Notes under the pieces: generated by a model
Told to the model about the DNA's origin: nothing
The model's database searches: none
What the model saw: only the letters and a program-made list of their open reading frames with translations
In this document: positions 6,278 to 12,132 of the stretch, in pieces
Position numbering within the stretch: the stretch's first letter is position 1
How the letters are laid out: every line of letters begins with the position of its first letter
Assembly (NCBI GenBank): GCA_003561145.1
Contig: PWXL01000007.1
Coordinates: 1 to 12,132, forward strand
DNA length: 12,132 bases
Reading direction: 5' to 3'
Origin: Candidatus Atribacteria bacterium
GTDB taxonomy: Bacteria; Atribacterota; Atribacteria; Atribacterales; Atribacteraceae
Program-made: the position numbers and the translations under genes

Positions 6278-7150
6278 ATGATGGGAGCACAAATCATTGA
6301 CGGTAAAAAGATATCAGCAGAAATACGGGAAGAACTACGCCCCAGGGTTGAGAAGCTGACCGTACAAGGAAATAAACCGGGGTTAGCCGTGGTGCTGGTT
6401 GGGAGTGATCCTGCAAGTCAGGTATATGTACGCAACAAGGAACGGGCTTGCGAAAAGCTGGGGATCTTATCTGTGAAACATGCTCTGCCTGAAGAAACCT
6501 CTCAAGAAGAGATCTTGAACCTTGTGGAAAACTTGAACCGGGATTCAAGCATTCATGGAATTCTGGTCCAACTTCCCCTTCCTTCTCATGTAAACGAGAA
6601 AGAGGTGCTCTATGCCATCTCTCCGGAAAAGGATGTGGATGGGTTTCACCCTCAAAACCTTGGAAGACTGGTGATCGGTGATCCCCTCTATCTTCCGTGT
6701 ACACCGTGGGGGGTACAAGAGTTATTGCTACGGTCCGATGTTGAGGTTGAGGGTAAAAATGTCGTCATTTTTGGAAGAAGTAACATTGTTGGAAAACCTC
6801 TCTCCATGATGCTGATCCAGAAAGCGAAAGGAGCGAATGCAACGGTAACGATATGCCATACACGCACTCGTGAACCGAAGTTTTTTACCCGCTCTGCGGA
6901 TATTCTTATCGCAGCGGCAGGCTCACCTTCTCTGGTTACTGCGGATATGGTGAAAGAGGGAGCGGTAGTCATCGATGTGGGTATCAATAAGGTGAATGAC
7001 CGACTGGTAGGAGATGTAGATTTTGCAGAGGTTTCCAAGGTAGCATCCCGGATCACTCCCGTACCGGGAGGCGCCGGACCCATGACTATCGCCATGCTTA
7101 TGTCAAATACCGTGAAAGCAGCTGAATACAGGGCTGGATCCGCGGAATAA
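6278..7150 (+). CDS. folD: Bifunctional methylenetetrahydrofolate dehydrogenase / methenyltetrahydrofolate cyclohydrolase
   Basis: Interconverts 5,10-methylene-, 5,10-methenyl- and 10-formyl-tetrahydrofolate with NADP(H), linking one-carbon units to purine, formate and methionine metabolism in the cytoplasm. It has 290 residues, normal for FolD. Visible are the substrate-site Tyr50 and catalytic Lys54 in YVRNKERAC, GILVQLPLP with Gln98 (94-102), KDVDGFHP with Asp121 (118-125), PCTPWG (140-145), the nucleotide-binding GRSNIVGKP (166-174), DVGIN (233-237) and the C-terminal signature PVPGGAGPMT (261-270). All catalytic residues are intact. ATG 6278 or 6281 are both possible; I give 6278. The gene is flanked by 250 bp upstream and 89 bp downstream, so it may be transcribed alone. 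In acetogen-like or purine-fermenting anaerobes it serves the Wood-Ljungdahl or formate routes, but no such partners are in the window. Confidence 0.96.
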   Translation: MMGAQIIDGKKISAEIREELRPRVEKLTVQGNKPGLAVVLVGSDPASQVYVRNKERACEKLGILSVKHALPEETSQEEILNLVENLNRDSSIHGILVQLPLPSHVNEKEVLYAISPEKDVDGFHPQNLGRLVIGDPLYLPCTPWGVQELLLRSDVEVEGKNVVIFGRSNIVGKPLSMMLIQKAKGANATVTICHTRTREPKFFTRSADILIAAAGSPSLVTADMVKEGAVVIDVGINKVNDRLVGDVDFAEVSKVASRITPVPGGAGPMTIAMLMSNTVKAAEYRAGSAE

Positions 7151-7202
7151 ACGGGTAGCATTGGTTCGTTACCAATAAAGACGGCAGCGTTCCCGTTCTT
7201 TT
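7150..7202 (+). terminator. Two-hairpin structure after folD, possible terminator
   Basis: AACGGG (7150-7155) can pair with CCCGTT (7192-7197), enclosing a perfect inner hairpin ATTGGT (7160-7165) / ACCAAT (7171-7176) with loop TCGTT. CTTTT follows at 7198-7202. The T-run is short and the outer loop is long, so it is either a weak terminator or a processing or attenuation structure in the gap before the phosphodiesterase. Confidence 0.35.
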
Positions 7203-7218
7203 ACGGAGGTGGTACAAT
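7190..7218 (+). promoter_or_regulatory. Possible extended -10 promoter for the phosphodiesterase-glgC unit
   Basis: TGGTACAAT at 7210-7218 is a TGn-extended -10 box. The -35 at the right distance (TTCCCG, 7190-7195, 17-bp spacer) is poor, as allowed for extended -10 promoters. Transcription would start near 7225, leaving only about 15 nt that include the ribosome binding site AAGGAG (7225-7230). Confidence 0.35.
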
Positions 7219-7239
7219 ACCGGCAAGGAGCGAGCACCT

Positions 7240-7764
7240 ATGGAACGTATCGCGGTAATTTCTGATACCCACATCCCTGAGCGGGCATCTTCCCTTCCTG
7301 CTTCGCTCATGGATACTATTGCTGGATGTGATCTTCTTGTGCATGCGGGGGATTTCACACGGATCCAGGTTCTTGATGAGTTGGCCAACTTCATGCCCGT
7401 CAAGGCTGTATATGGGAATATGGATGAAGATGTGCTGCAGAGAAAATTACCGGAACGTGTAGTATTCCAGGTAGCCGGAATAACGGTGGGAGTTACTCAT
7501 GGCTGGGGGGCTCCTGTGGGGATCATACAACGGATATCCTCAATTTTTGCAGGAGATCGCCCAGATGTGGTGATATTCGGGCATACCCATCAGCCTCTGG
7601 TGAAGCAGTACAATGGTTTGGTATACCTCAATCCGGGCAGCCCAACCGATACAGTTTTTGCTCCGTATTTTTCCTTTGGGATTCTGGAGATTGAGCAGGG
7701 TCGTATAAAAAAAATGAATATCATTCGGTTGCAGGCAGGAAATTCTGCAAAAAAACAGTACTAG
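7240..7764 (+). CDS. YfcE/MJ0936-family metallophosphoesterase
   Basis: Small (174 residues) calcineurin-like phosphodiesterase of the YfcE/MJ0936 (metallophos_2) family, whose members hydrolyse phosphodiester bonds in vitro with Mn2+ or Ni2+. All metal-site motifs are present: SDTHIP (Asp9, His11), HAGDF (Asp38), YGNMD (Asn60), VTHGWG (His87) and FGHTHQP (His115, His117). NPGSPTD (131-137) is also typical of the family. The ATG at 7240 has AAGGAG at 7225-7230 with a 9-nt spacer. It ends with TAG followed immediately by TGA. glgC starts 63 bp downstream, so the two are probably co-transcribed, though no functional link is known. The in vivo substrate is unknown. The protein should be cytoplasmic, as it has no signal peptide. 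Confidence 0.93.
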   Translation: MERIAVISDTHIPERASSLPASLMDTIAGCDLLVHAGDFTRIQVLDELANFMPVKAVYGNMDEDVLQRKLPERVVFQVAGITVGVTHGWGAPVGIIQRISSIFAGDRPDVVIFGHTHQPLVKQYNGLVYLNPGSPTDTVFAPYFSFGILEIEQGRIKKMNIIRLQAGNSAKKQY

Positions 7765-7827
7765 TGACGTTTTCGCGAAAGGTGGGATCGAAGAAAAGCC
7801 ATTCGGTTTGGAAAGGGGTGGGAGGGT

Positions 7828-9099
7828 ATGAGTTCTCCAGAGGTGGTGGCTTTGATACTGGCCGGGGGAGAGGGAAGAAGACTTGATGTTTTATCGGAAA
7901 AACGAGCGAAGCCGGCTGTACCTTTTGGCGGAAAATACCGCATTATTGATTTTTGTCTCAGCAATTGTGTGAACTCTGACTTACACTGTGTGGGAGTGTT
8001 AACTCAGTATAACCCGCGATCCCTTCACGATCATATCCGGATTGGAAAAGCATGGGATCTTGACCGGATGGTGGGTGGAGTATTTCTTCTTCAGCCATAT
8101 GTGAGTGATGCTTTAACAGATTGGTATAGAGGAACAGCAGATGCAGTGTATCAAAATCTTCGCTTCATTAGAGACCGTATGCCGTCACTTGTTCTTATTT
8201 TATCGGGGGACCATGTATACAAGATGGACTACAGGGATATGTTGGAATTTCATCGCAGTCACGGTGCGGATGTTACTTTGGGTGGGGTCGAGGTACCCCA
8301 GAAAGAGGTCAGCCGTTTTGGCATCATAACTACTGATAATGAAGGCCGGGTTTCGCGGTTTGAGGAAAAACCACCGGAATCAAACAGCAACACCGCCAGT
8401 ATGGGAATATATGTTTTCAACAGGGATATCCTGGAAAAGGAAATGGAGAGAGAGTCCCTCCGCGAAGGAACCAGGTTTGATTTCTGAAAGGACATTCTTC
8501 CCCGTCTCATTGATACTCACAAGGTATATGCCTACCTGTTCCGGGAGTATTGGAAAGATGTGGGGACATTGGATGCTTATTGGGAAGCAAATATGGATCT
8601 TTTGGATGAGCGCTTGCCTCTTGATTTATACGATCAGCACTGGCCCATCCGTACCCCTGAAGAGGATCGCCCACCGGTAAAATTAGGAAATACTGCACAG
8701 GTCGCATCAAGTATCCTTGGGGAGGGTGCAATTATCAACGGAAAAATAGAAAATTCTGTACTTTTCAGCGGTGTTTTTGTAAGCGAAGGGGCTCATGTCA
8801 GTGATTCAATTCTGATGAATGATGTGGTAGTGGAAGCGGGAGCATACGTCGATCGCTCGATTCTTGATAAGGCAGTCCGGGTGGGAGAAGAAGCCCGGAT
8901 TGGTTGGGGTGAAGATCATAGGAAAAACGTGAAATACCCCGATGTATTGTGTTCGGGGCTTACCGTAGTGGGAAAAAACGCCCGTATTCCACCAAGGCTC
9001 GTAATCGGACGTAACTGCCATATTGGCGCGGATGTTACCTGGAGGGACTTTGATAATTCTCCTATTTCCAGTGGGGAAAGCATCGAATGTCGAACATGA
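7828..9099 (+). pseudogene. glgC: Glucose-1-phosphate adenylyltransferase, interrupted by one in-frame TGA
   Basis: ADP-glucose pyrophosphorylase makes ADP-glucose from ATP and glucose-1-phosphate for glycogen synthesis. The full frame has 423 codons before the final TGA, the normal size, but codon 220 (8485-8487) is TGA. Everything else looks intact: LAGGEGRRL (11-19) with AKPAVPFGGKYRIIDF (27-42), WYRGTADAVYQNL (99-111), LSGDHVYKMDY (125-135), FEEKP (178-182), SMGIYVF (191-197), then after the stop KDILPRL, FREYWKDVGTLDAYW and a left-handed beta-helix C-terminus with hexapeptide repeats. The interrupted place reads DF-stop-KD where relatives have DFGKD, so a single GGA-to-TGA change explains it. 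Translation would give a 219-residue catalytic fragment lacking part of the sugar site and the helix domain. It may be a recent nonsense mutation, a read error or readthrough. The ATG at 7828 has GGGAGGG just upstream. Gene identity is certain; functional status is not. Confidence 0.85.
8485..8487 (+). other. glgC: In-frame TGA inside glgC at a conserved glycine position
   Basis: The codons read GAT TTC TGA AAG GAC. GlgC proteins commonly have Asp-Phe-Gly-Lys-Asp here. The frame continues unchanged for 203 more codons of conserved sequence, so there is no frameshift. I see no strong hairpin just after it of the kind expected for a selenocysteine insertion element. Confidence 0.9.
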
Positions 9100-9144
9100 A
9101 GGGGCGAAAGAGTGAGGAGCGGGCGTAAGAGAAGAAAGGCTCAT

Positions 9145-9149
9145 GGAGG
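9145..9149 (+). promoter_or_regulatory. Ribosome binding site that decides the start of the exported protein
   Basis: GGAGG is 8 nt before ATG 9158. The earlier in-frame ATG at 9143 overlaps this site and so cannot be the start. Using 9158 also gives a clean signal peptide. Confidence 0.75.
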
Positions 9150-9157
9150 ATTCTACG

Positions 9158-10693
9158 ATGATACGCAAGATTCTATGTTGTGCGTGGGCAATATTTCTGT
9201 TGCTGTTGACATTTCAAGCAGCGGGGGCGCAAATATTTGAGTTCGAATTAATTGCTCTCACAATCAGGGAAATAGATTTTCTTCCTGTGTCTCCTTTTGT
9301 CACAATCCTACCGGACAGGGGAAACTATGGAAGATATTTCGTGGGAGAAAACATTGCACTTCAGTATGAGAGCATGGTTGATGGTTATGTCAGTATTTTT
9401 AACTACACACCTGATGGAAAAGCAAGAATCCTGCGCAACAACGAAAGGGTGACTGCCGGAGCACAGCAAAGTTTCAGGGGTATTGTTGCCGAGCCTGCAG
9501 GCACGGAACGATTTCTTATTGTACAATCCTCCTGGATCGTGCCGGACCGTCTACTCGTTGAAATCTTACTCAATCCTTTTCTAGCAGAGGAACTCGTAGG
9601 CGATCGGGTGTATATGAACCGATCCATTATAGAGGTATCCTCAAGGAGGAAAAAAAGCCCTGCGGTAATCCGTTTTTCACCTCTGCCGGCAGAAATTCCC
9701 GCTGGCGGCCGGTTAAGGATTCGAGCCACTTTGCTGGACGAGAAAGGAAACTTCCTGGTGAACCGCCGGTTACATTGGGAAGTGGATGAAGGAAGGCTCG
9801 ACGGCTACCAGACCTTCACCAATACCGCAGGGGAGTCAGAAGTGTGGTACAGTGCCCCGCGTTACCAGGAAGGAATGACGGTCAGGGTGCGGACGATATT
9901 CGAGGGCGATTTCGTCTATGGGCCTAGCGACGAAAATGTTGTCTTCGGTGTCAATCCGGAAAGACTCCAGACCCGCCTCGTACTCGCTCCGGAGAGTTTT
10001 CATGTAGCAAGTGGTGAAGGTTTGGATTTCACGGTGGAATTGACTGACCTCAGGGGTGAAATTGTGGAAGGACAAGCTGTCACGTGGTCGGCAAGCCGTG
10101 GAAGCTGGGAGAGTGGGGTTACGAGGACCAATGAATTAGGGGAAACTGGAAACCGCTGGTTTGCCCCAAGGGTGGAAGCTGCTGAAAAGGTTGAAATCTC
10201 TGCCGCTTTCGAAGGCATGCGCCATCTTCTGCCTTCACGAGACGTCTCATACGGGACGGTGAGCGGAACAGGGGTTGTTACCGGCAAGAGTTTGTACTAC
10301 CTTGATATGAGTGGTGGAAAGCCGGATACGAACTTTGAAAACCTCGTATACCGGGGTGATCTTGTACACGGGTATTCCCTCAACCCCCTTTATGCTCTTT
10401 CCATGCTGCCCGGTGAGTCTGTGGAAGTGCAATTTTACCTGAATCAACCCCTGCAATCGGGCGCTGTATATCTGTGGGGCAAATCTGAACAGCGAGCGCA
10501 GATTTATATTTTTCTCAACGATCACAAGGTGTATTCGGGTTTGAGCGGAGAGGGTAGATTGACTCCCTTGGAGACACAGGCTTTCTACTTATCTGATTTT
10601 CTTACGCTTGGTTCTAATCGGTTTCGTCTGGAAGTAGGTGCAGTAGAGGGAATCGGGAATTTTTATCTTCAAAGGATACTGCTTGTATTCTAA
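9158..10693 (+). CDS. Exported DUF4384-like protein with two Ig-like repeats and a beta-rich C-terminal domain
   Basis: A 511-residue secreted or envelope protein of unknown function. Residues 1-24 form a signal peptide (MIRK, a long hydrophobic core, then AAGA before Gln25), with no lipobox Cys. Residues about 55-150 resemble DUF4384: a YFVGENIALQYES strand, DGYVSIFNYTPDGK, then LRNNERVTAG and EPAGTERFLIVQS. Two related Ig-like (Big-type) repeats follow, about 170-262 and 270-367; each carries a W-x-V or W-S-A strand and a matching TN..GE....W..APR segment. The rest (about 376-511) is a beta-rich module with Tyr, Trp and Gly, reminiscent of carbohydrate-binding jelly rolls; this is a guess. 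It ends in LLVF with no anchor or sorting motif. It may bind a polymer or the cell surface. It begins 58 bp after glgC and may share its transcript. The domain names are my pattern recognition, not a search. Confidence 0.7.
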   Translation: MIRKILCCAWAIFLLLLTFQAAGAQIFEFELIALTIREIDFLPVSPFVTILPDRGNYGRYFVGENIALQYESMVDGYVSIFNYTPDGKARILRNNERVTAGAQQSFRGIVAEPAGTERFLIVQSSWIVPDRLLVEILLNPFLAEELVGDRVYMNRSIIEVSSRRKKSPAVIRFSPLPAEIPAGGRLRIRATLLDEKGNFLVNRRLHWEVDEGRLDGYQTFTNTAGESEVWYSAPRYQEGMTVRVRTIFEGDFVYGPSDENVVFGVNPERLQTRLVLAPESFHVASGEGLDFTVELTDLRGEIVEGQAVTWSASRGSWESGVTRTNELGETGNRWFAPRVEAAEKVEISAAFEGMRHLLPSRDVSYGTVSGTGVVTGKSLYYLDMSGGKPDTNFENLVYRGDLVHGYSLNPLYALSMLPGESVEVQFYLNQPLQSGAVYLWGKSEQRAQIYIFLNDHKVYSGLSGEGRLTPLETQAFYLSDFLTLGSNRFRLEVGAVEGIGNFYLQRILLVF

Positions 10694-10814
10694 TATGGCG
10701 TATGTTGGGTTCCCGGGCCGTGTGCTTTGCGGTGTGGAAGTTTTTAAAGATGAAAAATTCGGGTACCGGCCATCCTTACCAGTGTTTTTGTGATACAGAG
10801 AAGGGAGCGCATTC
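10694..10814 (+). other. Intergenic gap before the M42 peptidase gene
   Basis: This 121-bp gap contains a GC-rich patch with CCCGGG (near 10713-10718) and GGTACCGGCC (near 10762), but I could not build a convincing terminator. A promoter for the peptidase gene may lie here; no clear -35/-10 pair was seen. The peptidase ribosome binding site AAGGGAG is at 10801-10807. Confidence 0.3.
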
Positions 10815-11873
10815 ATGGAAGCAGACAGGCTGAATTTTTTACGATCTCTCATACAGACTCCCAGTCCTTCCGGCTTCGAAGAAAAAGTACAGGAGCTGTT
10901 TATGGAAAGAGTTCAGGATCGAACCGACAGGGAGTATAAGGATGTTCACGGGAATGCTTTTGGTGTCATTCATCCCGGGGCTGCAGTACGTGTTATGTTA
11001 GCCGGGCATTCTGACGAAGTTGGATTGATGGTTCAACACGTCAACGAGCAAGGTTTTATACACTTTTCTGCTGTTGGTGGAATAGATGCACATATCACGG
11101 CCGGAAAAAGAGTACGGATTCATACAAGGGACGGCGCTCTTCCCGGAGTAATAGGGAAAAAACCCATTCACCTGATGGAAGAGAAGGATCGACTGAAAGT
11201 GAGCAAGATTCGCGAACAGTGGATCGACATAGGGGGGAAAAACCGAGAAGAAGTTCTCTCGATGGTGAGGATAGGCGATCCAATAACTATCGATACAGGA
11301 TTTGATTCCCTGTTAGGGACCCGGGTTGCAGGCAGGGGTTTTGATGACCGGGTTGGAGCTTTTGTGGTCGCGGAAGTTTTGCGGAATGTGGACCGCAAGC
11401 AATTGAAGGTTGCACTATTCGGTGTCAGCACTGTCCAGGAGGAAATCGGCCTGCGAGGTGCTCGCACCAGCTCTTTCGGGGTGGAACCACATTTGGCTAT
11501 AGCTATTGATGTCACATTTGCTTCAGATTGTCCTGAAGTGGATAAAAGAAGAACGGGTGACATAGCCCTTGGAAAAGGACCGGTCATTGCACGTGGCCCG
11601 AATGTCAACCCACGTTTTTTCCAACTCCTGGTTGAGACAGCGGAAAAAAACGGAATTTCGTATCAAGTACAGGCAGAAGCACGCGCAACGGGTACCGATG
11701 CAAATGCAATACAGGTTTCGCGAAGTGGTGTCGTAACTGCTCTGATCGGTATTCCAGACCGTTATATGCACACTCCTTCAGAAGTGGTGGATCTCGAGGA
11801 TTTAGACCAGGCAATCGCCCTGATCACAAAAACCGTGGAAGGACTGGAAGAAGGGATGTCCTGGATCCCATGA
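10815..11873 (+). CDS. M42-family metallo-aminopeptidase (glutamyl aminopeptidase/TET type)
   Basis: Cytoplasmic dinuclear-zinc aminopeptidase of family M42; relatives assemble into dodecameric TET particles that trim peptides left by proteasome-like or Clp proteases. It has 352 residues, typical of the family. Ligands and catalytic residues are all visible: AGHSDEVGLMV (His65, Asp67), GFDDRVG (bridging Asp177/178), TVQEEIGLRG (base Glu209, ligand Glu210), AIDVTFASDCP (Asp232) and RYMHTPSEV (His319). GTDANAIQ (293-300) is also a family motif. Older annotations call such proteins endoglucanase M or cellulase; that is a historical misnaming. ATG 10815 has AAGGGAG 7 nt upstream. It lies 43 bp before galT. 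Which N-terminal residues it prefers cannot be read from the sequence. Confidence 0.93.
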   Translation: MEADRLNFLRSLIQTPSPSGFEEKVQELFMERVQDRTDREYKDVHGNAFGVIHPGAAVRVMLAGHSDEVGLMVQHVNEQGFIHFSAVGGIDAHITAGKRVRIHTRDGALPGVIGKKPIHLMEEKDRLKVSKIREQWIDIGGKNREEVLSMVRIGDPITIDTGFDSLLGTRVAGRGFDDRVGAFVVAEVLRNVDRKQLKVALFGVSTVQEEIGLRGARTSSFGVEPHLAIAIDVTFASDCPEVDKRRTGDIALGKGPVIARGPNVNPRFFQLLVETAEKNGISYQVQAEARATGTDANAIQVSRSGVVTALIGIPDRYMHTPSEVVDLEDLDQAIALITKTVEGLEEGMSWIP

Positions 11874-11916
11874 TACATAGAACGATTGTGATGTTGTGGA
11901 AGGGAGGAAGACCTGG

Positions 11917-12132
11917 ATGTCGGAGTTGAGGAAAAACCCGGTAAACGGGCGGTGGGTGATCGTTGCCACCGAACGGAACCTGAAACCATACGATTTTGAA
12001 CCTCCTTATGAAATCCGCAGACCGGGTCCATGTGTGTTTTGCTCAGGCATGGAGTCAGCAACTCCTCAAGAGGTGTACAGTGCAGGGAGGAATGGTTCCG
12101 TTCCCGACACACCGGGATGGAAGGTGAGGGTG
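11917..12132 (+). CDS. galT: Galactose-1-phosphate uridylyltransferase, N-terminal part (runs off right edge)
   Basis: Leloir-pathway enzyme that exchanges UMP between UDP-glucose and galactose-1-phosphate; a HIT-superfamily protein. Only 72 codons are present. The N-terminus ELRKNPVNGRWVIVATER (3-20) is highly characteristic, followed by the zinc-binding CVFCSG (Cys39, Cys42) and SATPQEVY (47-54), then GWKVRV, where relatives have W.VRVVPN. The catalytic HPH motif would lie outside the window. ATG 11917 has GGGAGG at 11902-11907 with a 9-nt spacer. In many anaerobes such galT genes sit beside glycogen or GH57 glucan genes, which fits glgC 2.8 kb upstream, but what follows here cannot be seen. 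An ADP-glucose phosphorylase-like role is a less likely alternative. Confidence 0.88.
   Translation, partial: MSELRKNPVNGRWVIVATERNLKPYDFEPPYEIRRPGPCVFCSGMESATPQEVYSAGRNGSVPDTPGWKVRV

Noticed and set aside
6688..7161. 157-codon open frame on the minus strand
   Set aside because: It is antisense to the conserved C-terminal half of folD and is best explained as a shadow of its codon use.
8485..8540. Selenocysteine insertion at the glgC TGA
   Set aside because: The family has glycine, not cysteine or serine, at this position, and no clear hairpin follows the codon.
8560..9099. A separate gene starting at GTG 8560 for the C-terminal half of glgC
   Set aside because: Coding similarity to GlgC continues without a break from the TGA (8488 onward), there is no good ribosome binding site before 8560, and the half begins in the middle of a conserved segment. 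It is one interrupted gene.
1..12132. Mobile elements, CRISPR arrays, defence or phage genes
   Set aside because: No transposase, integrase, terminal inverted repeats, spaced direct-repeat array or toxin-antitoxin pair was seen. All sizeable genes belong to metabolic, transport or envelope families.

Overview
The window is bacterial protein-coding DNA of roughly balanced base composition. Genes are tightly packed, with strong AGGAGG-like ribosome binding sites and ATG, TTG and possibly ATT starts. I see no rRNA, tRNA, CRISPR array, insertion sequence or phage gene. The mix of a citramalate synthase, an M42 aminopeptidase, a YcdX-type PHP phosphatase, ADP-glucose pyrophosphorylase, GalT and an exported DUF4384-like/Ig-like protein suggests an anaerobic, deep-branching bacterium (Atribacterota, Thermotogota, Dictyoglomota or a clostridia-related lineage). 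That placement is an inference from gene content and cannot be fixed from this window.

Layout. (1) 1-1456, minus strand: an ABC-2 type exporter, ATPase first and then the permease, which runs off the left edge. The two genes share an ATGA overlap. (2) A 67-bp divergent promoter region. (3) 1524-5155, plus strand: a compact operon of a NagD-type HAD phosphatase, citramalate synthase (isoleucine route) and a divergent glucose-6-phosphate-isomerase-like protein, with 3-bp spacing and then a 22-bp overlap. (4) 5278-6027: a YcdX-type PHP metallophosphatase, with a terminator-like hairpin over its 3' end. (5) 6278-7150: FolD (one-carbon metabolism) behind a 250-bp non-coding leader with inverted and direct repeats. 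(6) 7240-9099: a YfcE/MJ0936-type phosphodiesterase followed by glgC. (7) 9158-10693: a secreted multidomain beta-rich protein. (8) 10815-11873: an M42 metallopeptidase. (9) 11917 to the right edge: the first 72 codons of galT.

The right half has a sugar-nucleotide and storage-glucan theme (glgC, galT), mixed with housekeeping genes. The left operon makes the isoleucine precursor citramalate.

The most notable points are: an in-frame TGA that splits an otherwise intact glgC at a position where the family has a conserved glycine; an ABC ATPase whose only well-placed start codon is ATT; a PGI-like protein that seems to have lost the PGI active-site signatures; and the unexplained structured leader before folD. 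I did not find a convincing new multi-gene system. Most of the window is ordinary core metabolism.
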